The position numbers and the translations under genes are program-made. A stretch of DNA of 64,000 nt from Kitagawia praeruptora (taxonomy: Eukaryota; Streptophyta; Magnoliopsida; Apiales; Apiaceae): assembly GCA_037693485.1 (NCBI GenBank), contig CM075346.1:122934001-122998000 (forward strand), given 5' to 3'. The notes under the pieces are model-generated. The model was not told the origin of the DNA and did not search any database. It saw only the letters and a program-made list of their open reading frames with translations. Positions 43,790 through 53,166 of this stretch are shown piece by piece. Positions within the stretch are counted from its first letter, which is position 1. Every line of letters starts with the position of its first letter.

Positions 43790-46700
43790 ATACCCCCCGC
43801 CACGACCTTCACCTTGTCCTCAAGGTGAAATTGAGGAAACTGCTCCATGATAACCTTCGCATCTTCCCATGTGGCCTCTTGATCTGGAGTGTTGGCCCAC
43901 TTAATTAACACCTCTGTCTTCAATGAATCTCCTGCTAATGTGTTTCGTATCTTGGTTACTTCCGCTGGCTCAACCAAATATTCCATGTCTGCACTAAGTT
44001 GCTCAGGTATGACAGCACATACTGGAACACTGCCCACTGTTTTCTTAAGCTGGGAAACGTGGAACACCGAATGAATCTTGCTGGTTGGTGGGAGGTTCAG
44101 GCGGTACGCCACTGCCCCAATGCACTCAATGATCTCGAAGGGCCCATAGAAACGAGGAGCGAGCTTTTCAAAGGGTCTACTAGCCATTGATCTTTGACGA
44201 TACGGTTGTAATTTCAGGTATACCATTTCCCCCACCTCATACTTCACTTCCCTTCGGTGAGTGTCTGCTGCTGCCTTCATAATTTGTTGTGCCCGAAGGA
44301 GATGAAAACGCAATTCATCCAATATGGCGTCTCTTTCTTTGAGGTCTTCTTCCAGTTTATCCACAGCCGTGTGACCCTGCCCCAGGCGAAGCAAATGAGG
44401 TGGCTCCCTCCCATATAATGCCTGAAATGGGGATACCTTGATTGACATATGTGGAGCTGTGTTATACCAAAATTCGGCCCAGTGAATCCACCTTGCCCAT
44501 GATTTTGGTTGTTCTGAAGCAAAACAACGTAGATACGTTTCCAAACATTTATTTACCACCTCCGTTTGGCCGTCGGTTTGGGGGTGGTATGCTGAACTGC
44601 GTTTTAGAGTGGTCCCTTGTAGTCGAAATAACTCCTTCCAGAACAAGCTCATGAATATCCTGTCGCGGTCTGATATAATGGAGACTGGAAATCCGTGTAG
44701 ACGCACCACCTCAGACACAAACACTGAAGCTACTGAATGTGCAGTAAAAGGATGCTTGAGTTTAATGAAATGTCCATACTTTGTCAACCTGTCGACTACT
44801 ACCAGCACAGTGTTATACCCTTGCGAACGTGGTAATCCTTCGATAAAATCCATTGTAATCTGGTCCCAAACCTTATCTGGCAATGGTATGGGCTGCAGCA
44901 GTCCAGCGGGGCTTTGGTTGGAGGCTTTATTTCGTTGGCAAACGTCACAGCTACGGACGTATTTAGTCACATCCTGTCTCATTCCTTGCCAAAACCAATC
45001 CCCTGCTAAACGAAGGTACGTCTTAAGCTCACCTGAGTGTCCCCCCACTGGAGAGTTGTGATACTCTTGCAAGAGTTGATGTACATATGGGGAACCTCTA
45101 GGAATCACCACCCGATTTTTATACATCAGCCTCCCATTCAGTACCGAAAACCGCTGGTCCCCAGCCCTTGCCTCCAACACATCTTGTTTTAGACGACTGA
45201 GAAACTTGTCCCCCTCTATTTCTTTGAACAATTCTGACCAGTCTATCATACTTGAAGTCAACATAGATGATAACACCACCTCCCCTTGCATTTTTCGTGA
45301 GAGGGCATCTGCAACTTTGTTTGAAGTTCCTGTCTTGTACACTACTTCGAAGTCAAAAGCCATGAGCTTGCTTACCCATTTTTGATAGTTCGCCCCGACT
45401 TCCCTTTGTTGCATGATGTACTTCAAGCTTTGTTGATCGGTATATACTCGAAAATGCCTCCCTAGTAAGTAATGCTTCCATTTCAAAATAGCCAAACAGA
45501 TTGCTATTAATTCCTTCTCATAGATTGACTTTTGTCGAGCTTGAGGGCCTAGGAGTTTACTGAAAAAAGCAACAGGTCGGTTCTGCTGTACGAGGACAGC
45601 CCCCACCCCATATCCTGATGCATCGGCCTCGACTGTAAAAGGTATGGAGAAATTTGGCATGGCTAATACTGGTGCCGTTACCATGGCCTGTTTGAGGTGT
45701 TCAAAGGCTACAGTGGCGCTGTCCGTCCAACCGAACTTGTCTTTCTTTAGTTGCTCGGTGAGAGGTTGTGCAATCTGTGCATAGTGGCTGATAAACTTTC
45801 TGTAGTATCCCGTTAACCCCAGAAAGCCTCGTAACTCACGAAGATTTTCAGGTATTTTCCATTCCACCATGGCTTGTAACTTGTTCCAATCCGCTGCTAC
45901 CCCCTCCGCGGAAATCACATGTCCCAAATATTCGATCTCCTTTTTGCCGAATGCACATTTCTTGAAATTTGCCACCAGTGAGTTTTCTTCCAAAGTCTGC
46001 AATATTGTGGCTAAATGTGCACTGTGCTCCGCCTGCCCCTTGCTATAAACAAGAATGTCGTCAAAAAACACCAAGACAAACTTGCGTAGATACGGTTTGA
46101 AAACTGCATTCATAAGGGACTGGAAAGTAGATGGAGCGTTAGACAGTCCGAACGGCATTACTAGGAATTCGTAATGCCCTTCGTGGGTTCTAAACGCCGT
46201 CTTGTGCACATCCTCGTCCTTGACCCGTATTTGGTGGTACCCTGCCTTTAGATCCAGTTTACTAAACACACTGGCCCCATTCAACTCGTCTAGTAACTCG
46301 TCTATTACCGGAATTGGAAATTTATCCGGCACGGTCTCCTTATTCAAAGCCCGGTAGTCCACGCAAAACCTCCACGATCCGTCTTTTTTCTTGACCAACA
46401 GCACTGGACTAGAGTAAGGGCTGGTTGACGGTTGAATTAGCTTAGCTTCCAACATCTCGCTCACCAACTTCTCTATTTCATCCTTCTGAAACTGGGGGTA
46501 TCGGTACGGCCTTACACTCACCGGGTTGCTGCCATCTTTCATGACAATAGCGTGTTCGTGGCCTCTATAGGGGGGTAATCCTTTTGGTGCTGCAAACACA
46601 TGCCCATACTGTTCAGTGACCTGTTGTAGAAATTTTGGAATTTTTGGTTCAGGTTCAACTTTCTTCGTGCTCTCCAACTGTTTTACTTCAACTAACAGCC

Positions 46701-48606
46701 CTGTCCCTTCTTTCTTAACCGTCTTGATCATGGCTTTCAAAGAGATTTTTGAATGTACGAGTGACGGGTCTCCTTGTAGTACCACAGTTTGCTTTCCTAC
46801 CCGAAATTTCATCTGCTGTGACTTCCAATTCGTTGTAACCACCCCTAGCTTTTCCAGCCATTGAACCCCTAAGATGACCTCTGCATTGTCCAAACCGAAC
46901 AGTAAAAAGTCTTCCACAATGTCCAACTCCCCAACCTGTAGCAACACGTTTTTGCATTCACCTGCTCCTTGCACTGCCTCCCCATTGCCCAAAGAAACTC
47001 CAAATTCTTTTGTGCGTTGAACAGGAATACCCAATCTCTTCACTGTGGTGGTTGAAATGAAGTTGTGCGTCGCACCCGGATCTATCATCACCACCACTGC
47101 CTTTTCCCCTATATACCCTGTCAATTTCATGGTCCTAGGTGAAGATAGCCCGATTACAGAATTCAGTGAGACTTCCGGTTTGCCTTGAACCTCAATTTCA
47201 GGTTGCTCTGCACCCATCCCTTCTAAATCACCCAACTCCTCTTCGTCTTCTTGCGTAATTAGCACGCTTAGCTCTTTGTTTTTACAACGATGGCCTGCCA
47301 TCCACTTCTCATCACATCGAAAACACAACCCCCGTTCTCTCTTGGATTGCAACTCCTCGGCTGTCAATCTCTTAAATACCCCAACAGGTTTAGCAACTGG
47401 TATAATCGAGGGAGTGTTTTTAAAACTATTCTGGGACAGTGAACTATAACTAGACATTTGTTGTGACCCCACACTAGGCGACACTGAGCCTGATTCAGAC
47501 CTTAATCCCCACTGACCAGGTTTTCCCCCAGAAGAATAAGAACTCACAGACAATGGCTGGCTCGAAGCCTTTGAACTATATGACAGAGGACTAGAAAAAT
47601 TTGACTTAAAACTAGTGGAGTGTGAGAGTTTACCTTCATACGTCTTCTGATTACGAACCCTGTTCTTTTCTTCAACCTTTAACGCCATTTCCATGGCCTG
47701 TTCCAAGGTGTAGACTCCCAACATTCGAACCTCCACTCTTATGTCTTCTTTTAGCCCATTCACAAAATGACCCATTAATATGCTTTCCGGGATTGTGTCT
47801 AGCGGAGCTGCCATCTCTATAAACTGCCTTTTAAACTCAGCCACCGTGCCCGTCTGTTTTACGGCTAGCCACTGTTCGCACAGGGTGCCTGAATGTAGAG
47901 GTCTGAACCTCTGCAATATCAAACTCCTCATATCCTCCCAGCTTCTAATCGGTCGCCTTCGATGCTCCCACTGATACCACAGTAGGGCGTCTCCTTCAAA
48001 AGCCACCACTGCTGCTTCCAGCTTTTCATCGTTATTCAACTTATAAAACCCAAAATACCTTTCCGCTCTCAACACCCACCCATCTGGATTATCCCCATCG
48101 AACTGTGGCAAATCTAATTTGCGATACTTCCAATTATTTCTCTGTTTTTCCCCATCATCGGTGCGCCAACTTTCATCACCCCGTACTTCCTTATCCCTTC
48201 CTCCTGGAATTCCACTCACTCCACCTCCTAACACATCCGTCCGACCTCCCACTCCTGAACCCCTTCCTTCACTGAGAGGCCGATGTCGTTCTCCGCCACT
48301 AACCCCCACGTTAACATCTAGGGTTTTGATGGTGGTCAACGTCGAGCGAATTTCCGTTTGAAAATCGTCTTGCTTCTTTTGCATCGCGAGAATCATATTT
48401 TCATTGCTTTCTCGGGCTCGATCCATCCGGATCTGGAGTTTTTGAGTGATTTGATCAAGGTTAGAGATCAAGTTTTGCTGCATCTCAGCGGCGGCGTTAT
48501 TGACCGCCGTCGCCACCTCCTCCATCATCGTCTTTCGCAGCTCTGCGATGGCTCCTTCCACTAACTCGATTCTCGCTGTTTGACGGGTCTCCGTTGGTGG
48601 AGCCAT
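43684..48606 (-). CDS. Chromovirus Gag-Pol polyprotein (1640 residues)
   Basis: Domain order with approximate residues: coiled-coil gag (1-400); a zinc-knuckle-like CFRCDEKWMAGHRC (about 427); aspartic protease MIDPGATHNFIS (about 510); reverse transcriptase with FSKLDLKAGYHQI (about 770) and catalytic FFDDILVYSK (about 847); RNase H VEADASGYGVG (about 992); integrase HHCC HNSPVGGHSG...CDVCQ (about 1185-1230) and catalytic core (MDFIEGLPRS onward); C-terminal chromodomain (VLIKWANTPDQEATWED, about 1560). All parts are in one frame with no stop, the usual Reina arrangement. The chromodomain is thought to steer integration to marked chromatin. Full length and apparently intact. Confidence 0.93.
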   Translation of the reverse strand: MAPPTETRQTARIELVEGAIAELRKTMMEEVATAVNNAAAEMQQNLISNLDQITQKLQIRMDRARESNENMILAMQKKQDDFQTEIRSTLTTIKTLDVNVGVSGGERHRPLSEGRGSGVGGRTDVLGGGVSGIPGGRDKEVRGDESWRTDDGEKQRNNWKYRKLDLPQFDGDNPDGWVLRAERYFGFYKLNNDEKLEAAVVAFEGDALLWYQWEHRRRPIRSWEDMRSLILQRFRPLHSGTLCEQWLAVKQTGTVAEFKRQFIEMAAPLDTIPESILMGHFVNGLKEDIRVEVRMLGVYTLEQAMEMALKVEEKNRVRNQKTYEGKLSHSTSFKSNFSSPLSYSSKASSQPLSVSSYSSGGKPGQWGLRSESGSVSPSVGSQQMSSYSSLSQNSFKNTPSIIPVAKPVGVFKRLTAEELQSKRERGLCFRCDEKWMAGHRCKNKELSVLITQEDEEELGDLEGMGAEQPEIEVQGKPEVSLNSVIGLSSPRTMKLTGYIGEKAVVVMIDPGATHNFISTTTVKRLGIPVQRTKEFGVSLGNGEAVQGAGECKNVLLQVGELDIVEDFLLFGLDNAEVILGVQWLEKLGVVTTNWKSQQMKFRVGKQTVVLQGDPSLVHSKISLKAMIKTVKKEGTGLLVEVKQLESTKKVEPEPKIPKFLQQVTEQYGHVFAAPKGLPPYRGHEHAIVMKDGSNPVSVRPYRYPQFQKDEIEKLVSEMLEAKLIQPSTSPYSSPVLLVKKKDGSWRFCVDYRALNKETVPDKFPIPVIDELLDELNGASVFSKLDLKAGYHQIRVKDEDVHKTAFRTHEGHYEFLVMPFGLSNAPSTFQSLMNAVFKPYLRKFVLVFFDDILVYSKGQAEHSAHLATILQTLEENSLVANFKKCAFGKKEIEYLGHVISAEGVAADWNKLQAMVEWKIPENLRELRGFLGLTGYYRKFISHYAQIAQPLTEQLKKDKFGWTDSATVAFEHLKQAMVTAPVLAMPNFSIPFTVEADASGYGVGAVLVQQNRPVAFFSKLLGPQARQKSIYEKELIAICLAILKWKHYLLGRHFRVYTDQQSLKYIMQQREVGANYQKWVSKLMAFDFEVVYKTGTSNKVADALSRKMQGEVVLSSMLTSSMIDWSELFKEIEGDKFLSRLKQDVLEARAGDQRFSVLNGRLMYKNRVVIPRGSPYVHQLLQEYHNSPVGGHSGELKTYLRLAGDWFWQGMRQDVTKYVRSCDVCQRNKASNQSPAGLLQPIPLPDKVWDQITMDFIEGLPRSQGYNTVLVVVDRLTKYGHFIKLKHPFTAHSVASVFVSEVVRLHGFPVSIISDRDRIFMSLFWKELFRLQGTTLKRSSAYHPQTDGQTEVVNKCLETYLRCFASEQPKSWARWIHWAEFWYNTAPHMSIKVSPFQALYGREPPHLLRLGQGHTAVDKLEEDLKERDAILDELRFHLLRAQQIMKAAADTHRREVKYEVGEMVYLKLQPYRQRSMASRPFEKLAPRFYGPFEIIECIGAVAYRLNLPPTSKIHSVFHVSQLKKTVGSVPVCAVIPEQLSADMEYLVEPAEVTKIRNTLAGDSLKTEVLIKWANTPDQEATWEDAKVIMEQFPQFHLEDKVKVVAGGIVTHQNHDQNKKGLITYVRRRFKASGKGQESQFNS

Positions 48607-48613
48607 GGTGGAT

Positions 48614-48625
48614 GCTCTGATACCA
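48614..48625 (-). other. Primer-binding site of Reina-like element
   Basis: Minus-strand TGGTATCAGAGC four nt after the LTR; pairs with initiator tRNA-Met. The gag ATG follows at 48606. Confidence 0.9.
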
Positions 48626-48629
48626 GATT

Positions 48630-48974
48630 TGCAATGAATTTACTACTCAAACTTAATTAACAGAGACAAGAGTTGAACCACAAACAAACAATGATAAAGA
48701 TTAACGTTTAACTCCGAATTTAGACTGTTTGAATACACTCCCAGACTTTCGAGTAGCTGGGGACTCCCAAATTACAACTAGGGTTTACACAAAATATCTC
48801 GATGCCTTCATTCCCCAAAATCTCTTCCCCTTATCCTCACTATTGCTTCCCAAAAGACGACTTTACCCCTAGCTGTTGAATTGACTTTCCTGCCCTTTCC
48901 CACTTGCTTTGAAACGACGTCGTACATAAGTAATTGGCCCCTTTTTATTTTGGTCATGATTCTGATGCGTGACA
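48630..48974 (-). repeat. 5' LTR of Reina-like element
   Basis: 345-bp partner of 43445-43789, followed outside by GATTT. Confidence 0.93.
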
Positions 48975-49196
48975 GATTTCCCACTAATAATCCCATTGAT
49001 TATTTAATAAATATATAATTAACTAATTTAATATTAATATTAATATTAAATTATGTAAAGGGTGTTTTGGTACTTGGTAGTGGCGTACAAGTAATGAAGA
49101 CTTGAGGAAAGTAAAGTAGACAAGAAAGCAGAAATTAAATTTACGAAAATTAAATGATATTCGTAAAAAGTTGACTGAAAATAAAAATAAATGAAT

Positions 49197-49269
49197 GGCT
49201 TCGCCCGGGCTCGAACCGGGGACCGTCTGTGTGTTAGACAGACGTGATAACCAACTACACCACGAAACC
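49197..49269 (-). tRNA. tRNA-Val (anticodon AAC)
   Basis: The 73-nt minus-strand cloverleaf has acceptor stem GGTTTCG/CGAAGCC, anticodon stem TCTGT/ACAGA around loop CTAACAC (anticodon AAC), and T arm CCCGG-TTCGAGC-CCGGG. Internal A and B boxes (tggtgtagttggt, ggttcgagccc) are present. A T-rich stretch downstream (TTTATTTTTATTTT on the minus strand) can stop RNA polymerase III. No intron, no CCA encoded. It looks functional. Confidence 0.95.
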
Positions 49270-49617
49270 AATATAAGTTTGAAACATAACTTTTTTCTAA
49301 ACAATTTCTATTTGCCCATATTTTGGTACGCTTTACCAGTGTAATTTTCTGCCATTATTTTTCACCATAGTGGTTACCTAAATCACTAGATAGTGATATT
49401 TTATAATATTTATAAATAACGCACTTGTTGATGTCTGTACTTATTTCTATAATTAACATCAAGTATAATATTTTGTACTTTATATCCATGTTTAACATCC
49501 CAATGGAATAGTGCTTTTTTTAATGCTAAATTATAAAATAGCACCACTATTAACATTACCACTAGACTAGTAAAATAGCACCACTATTAACATTACCACT
49601 AGACTAGTAGACTTGCA
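49270..49617. repeat. AT-rich DNA with 37-bp duplication
   Basis: No gene. A 37-bp unit (aaaatagcaccactattaac...ccactagactagt) is repeated exactly in tandem at 49535-49608, right beside the hAT-like MITE. Confidence 0.7.
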
Positions 49618-50300
49618 TAGGTGTGCACGGGTCGGTTCGGCTCGGTTTTTACCGAAAACCGTTACCAAACCGTACATGTCGGTTCGGTTCGGTTTTTACC
49701 TATTAACCGTAACCGAACCGCTCGGAACGGTTTTTTTCGGTTCGGTTAACCGTTTGTCGGTTTCGGTTTTTTTCGGTTTTTTATTTTTAATACTTAATAT
49801 CATGCTAGTAAAAATTATAAGTTTCTAATTTTCTTAAACTCACAATTCCTACGAAGGTGGCGCATGTTTTAGCTTAAAGGTGGTCATAAGATCAATCAAT
49901 TCATTTTTAAAATATAAAATTGTAAAATCAAATTTTTTGACATTTTTAAATCTTTTTAAGTACATAATTATTTTTTGATAGATTATTAATAATTAATGTA
50001 AAAAATAAGATGGGAAACTTTTGCAATTCAAGTTATACTAGCTTTTGTCTTACTTCTTATATAAAATTCTATATTTATATAAGTATATAATATAAAAATA
50101 TAAATTATTAAAATAATATATTTTCGGTTCGGTTTTTCGGTTCGGTTATTGGCATAAAACCGTAACCGTTACCAAACCGTTCCGTCGGTTCGGTTCGGTT
50201 ACGGTTTTTTTCGGTTTTTGTCGGTTACGGTTTTTTTCGGTGCGGTTTTTCGGTTTTTCGGCTCGGTTTCGGTTTTTCGGTTTTATTTTGCTCACCCCTA
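49618..50300. mobile_element. hAT-like MITE with CGGTTCGGTTT arrays
   Basis: Ends taggtgtgcacgg and inverse ttgctcaccccta resemble the better-preserved copy at 51085-51677. Both subterminal parts are dense in cggttcggtttttcgg words and their inverse (ccgaaccgtaaccg), at 49630-49790 and 50120-50285. Target duplication is not clear here. Non-coding. Confidence 0.65.
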
Positions 50301-50621
50301 CATAAGACAATGCAAGCGGGAACACGACCAAAATTCCGAAATAGTCGGGGATAAAACCAATTTTTGAAAGAGGCGTAAAATATTTGTTGTATTGATTTTT
50401 AGTCCAAAATCAATATATGAAAAAGAAAATCTTCCCTAAATTTTAAAATTAGTTGGATTTTTCTTTTAAGATAAACCTCGATTCCGCTTTAATACAAGTC
50501 CAACTCTTAAGTCACAATCCATCTACGAGGATATGTGATATACTGATATGCAATAGATTGTGTTATGTATCCCCAATCTTGCCAATCTTGTCTTCAGATT
50601 GAGTTACGTATGCAGTACCAA
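50301..50621. other. Intergenic, no gene seen
   Basis: Plain AT-rich DNA between two MITEs. Confidence 0.5.
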
Positions 50622-50775
50622 AAAGCAAGTCCAACAATGTCCTAAATATTATCCTAAATCAATATTTAGGATATTTAATCACTTTTTGTGCTTCAACAAT
50701 GTTCTAGTAATGCCTTAAAACATTAGGATATTCATCTCATGCCCTTTCTTTAAGGCACCTCTATACTTGTCCTAA
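50622..50775. mobile_element. MITE of the gcaagtccaacaatgtcct family
   Basis: Begins gcaagtccaacaatgtcct and ends with the inverse-like ctatacttgtcct. Its interior (aatatttaggatatttaatc, ccttaaaacattaggatatt) matches the copy at 51778-51913. No coding. Confidence 0.6.
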
Positions 50776-50779
50776 AAGC

Positions 50780-51777
50780 AAGTCCAACAATGTCCTAGTT
50801 AGTGCTCTATAAATATAATAAACTATAGTGTCCCAGTGATTTAAGAGCAAGTCCAACAATGTCCTAATTGGTGTCCTATAAATATAATAAAATATAATGT
50901 CCTAGTGATTTAAGTCATGATTTTTGTGTATCAATTCCAACAACATGCCTTATACTTGTGCCTTATAAATTAAAATAATTATATATTTGAATTAGAATTG
51001 GAGGGAATGGAAAAAAGAGAGGAGAGAGAAGTGTAGAAAAGGAGATAAGTTAATTTTTTATTGTTAAAAATGATTTAGGAAAAGTAGGGGAGAGCAAACC
51101 CCGGTTCGGTTCGGTTTTTGGGTAAAACCGGAACCGAAACCGGAAGTCCTCGGTTTTAAAAATTGAAAACCGGAACCGCAACCGAACCATCGGTTTCGGT
51201 TTCGGTTTTAAAATCTCGGTTCGGTTTCGGTTTTAAAACCGAATAAAATAAAAATAAGAAAGTATTACAAATTAATTAAAAAAAAGTAGTTCTACCAAAA
51301 AAACATAAATCGTCCAAAAATATTTATACAACAATTTTCAAAACTGGAAACAATAAAAAAGATGACAGAATTCGATTATCTAGTTAAAAAGTAGCATAGC
51401 AACACAAATTGTCCAAATATATATGTGAATGTGCTTAATTTTAAAATTCTATAAAAAAATATAAATATTTATTTATTTATATAAATAATCGGTTCGGTTT
51501 CGGGTTTTTCGGTTCGGTTTGAAGCTATAACCGGAACCGGAACCGGAACCGAAAGTCTCGGTTTTTAAAAATCAAAAACCGCAACCGCCGGTTCGGATTC
51601 GGTTTCGGTTTTTTCGGTTCGGTTTTAGCCGATTTCGGTTCGGTTTCGGTTTCAATTCGGTTTTTTGCTCACCCCTAAGGACAAGTATAGAAGTGCCTTA
51701 AAAAAAGACATGAGATGGATGTCCTAGTGTTTTAAGGCATCACTAGGACATTGTTTGAGCACAAAAAGTGACTAAGA
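50780..51777. mobile_element. Older MITE of the same family split by a hAT-like MITE
   Basis: The left part (50780-51076) starts with gcaagtccaacaatgtcct units. The right part (51686-51777) is the same family in inverse (acaagtatagaagtgcct...aaggcatcactaggacat). The hAT-like element 51085-51677 sits between with its own duplication. Confidence 0.6.
51085..51677. mobile_element. hAT-like MITE (nested)
   Basis: Ends TAGGGGAGAGCAAAC and inverse TTTGCTCACCCCTA, with an 8-bp target duplication (aggaaaag at 51077-51084, aggacaag at 51678-51685, one mismatch) as expected of hAT transposases. Both ends are packed with ggttcggtttcgg and ccggaaccg words. Non-coding. Confidence 0.8.
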
Positions 51778-51913
51778 GCAAGTCCAATAATGTCCTAAAT
51801 ATTGTCCTAAATCAATATTTAGGATATTTAGTCATTTTTTGTGCTCCAACAATGTCCTAGTGGTGCCTTAAACACTAGGACATCCATCTCATGTCCTTTT
51901 TTTAAGGCATCTT
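51778..51913. mobile_element. MITE copy interrupted by the Sirevirus
   Basis: Near-copy of 50622-50755, cut at aaggcatctt where the copia LTR begins. The rest of the MITE should lie beyond the window. Confidence 0.6.
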
Positions 51914-53121
51914 TGTTGGGATTTATGGGTGATGGAATAGACAACTTAACTAGTTTTATTGGTATACTTAGTTTTTACTAAGTAGAACATACTGTCATAG
52001 CCTGAAATGTATTCTTGTAATTTAAATAAATACTGTCAAGTAATAAGTGTAATTCTTGGAAGAAGTTCGATTATGTTCAAGCCTCAAGAAATACATAAGT
52101 TCGACAGAAGGAATAAATGTTACTGTCAAACTCTGACAGTAAGGTTACAAGGAAACAACATGTTGCCTAGGTCGACAGCAAGTTTCACGAAGTCGACAGC
52201 AAGTTTCAACTTGACAGCAACATTGGCGGAGATTCTAATGACAGCAACTTTGATGTACAGTTTGCGACAGTAAGTTTGGAATTCCTGACAGCAATCTCTG
52301 CGGGAAAAACATGCTGTCAATCAAAGCACAACTCTTGACAGCAATCTCTGCGGGAATTCATACTGTCAACCAAAGCAAAATTCTTGACAGTAATATCTGC
52401 GGGGAATTCATACTGTCAACCAAAGCAAAATTCTTGACAGTAATATCTGCGGGAAATTCATACTGTCAACCAAAGTATAATCCATTGACAGCAAACTTTG
52501 TGGCAAACATACTGTCATATAGAATTAACCTGATTTAGGAATTTTCTAAGTCAAATTAAACGACAGAGTACATGTTCAAAAGAAGCAGGCGTGTTGTAAT
52601 ATTCAACCTTTACAGCAAGCTTGGAAAGTCTATAACTGAAGCTCGAGAGATCACATGGAACAACCTGTAAAGTCTAGAGCAGATAAAATTGAATACGGCT
52701 AGATCTGGGTGGCTCAATGTGGAAAGTATCTTTAAATTACTTTGTGATGATCACATGGGAATAAATCATGGAATGAGCTGCAAAAGGAATATAACAGCAA
52801 CTCAACAACCAATGATGATGATGATAGTACAGTAGATTATCACACTATAAATAGAGCACTCTATTTATACAATAGGAAGCTCAACAACTGTAATCTCTTG
52901 AGTATTTGTAGCTTGAGAATTATTTTGTTCTCAAGGTTGTAGCAAAACTTTGCAAAATAAATAAAACATTTATTTTGTGAAATCCTCGTATTTGATTTTA
53001 CTTGTGTTTGCATTTCTTCTACTAGTAAATCACAAATTCTATTTAAGTTGTTGAAATAGTTTTTGAAATTTATTAGTATTGCATTCAACCCCCCCTTCTG
53101 CAATACTTTCCTGGACCAACA
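51914..53121 (+). repeat. 5' LTR of Sirevirus
   Basis: 1208 bp. Ends in the lineage-typical C-run (ttcaacccccccttctgc) shortly before CCAACA. A likely TATA region is tataaatagagc (about 52846). A 50-bp tandem repeat lies inside (52284-52500). Confidence 0.88.
52284..52500. repeat. 50-bp tandem repeat in Sirevirus LTR
   Basis: Four to five units of about 50 bp, each holding cttgacagYaatMtctgcgg and catactgtcaaccaaag. Every unit thus contains the word TGACAG and its inverse CTGTCA about 25 bp apart. Confidence 0.88.
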
Positions 53122-53123
53122 AC

Positions 53124-53135
53124 TGGTATCAGAGC
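53124..53135 (+). other. Primer-binding site of Sirevirus
   Basis: TGGTATCAGAGC, initiator tRNA-Met complement, two nt after the LTR. Confidence 0.92.
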
Positions 53136-53166
53136 TATCAGATTAATACACATATCTGAGATCCAA

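Larger units (their letters stand above)
43445..48974 (-). mobile_element. Complete Ty3/gypsy chromovirus (Reina-like)
   Basis: 5530 bp with 345-bp LTRs (43445-43789, 48630-48974). I saw only one difference between them (agtaattAgcccc against agtaattGgcccc), with perfect target duplication GATTT (43440-43444, 48975-48979). Primer site (48614-48625), purine tract (about 43790-43801) and one uninterrupted gag-pol frame are present, so it appears young and possibly autonomous. Short LTRs, a single ORF and a C-terminal chromodomain fit the Reina lineage. Confidence 0.93.
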
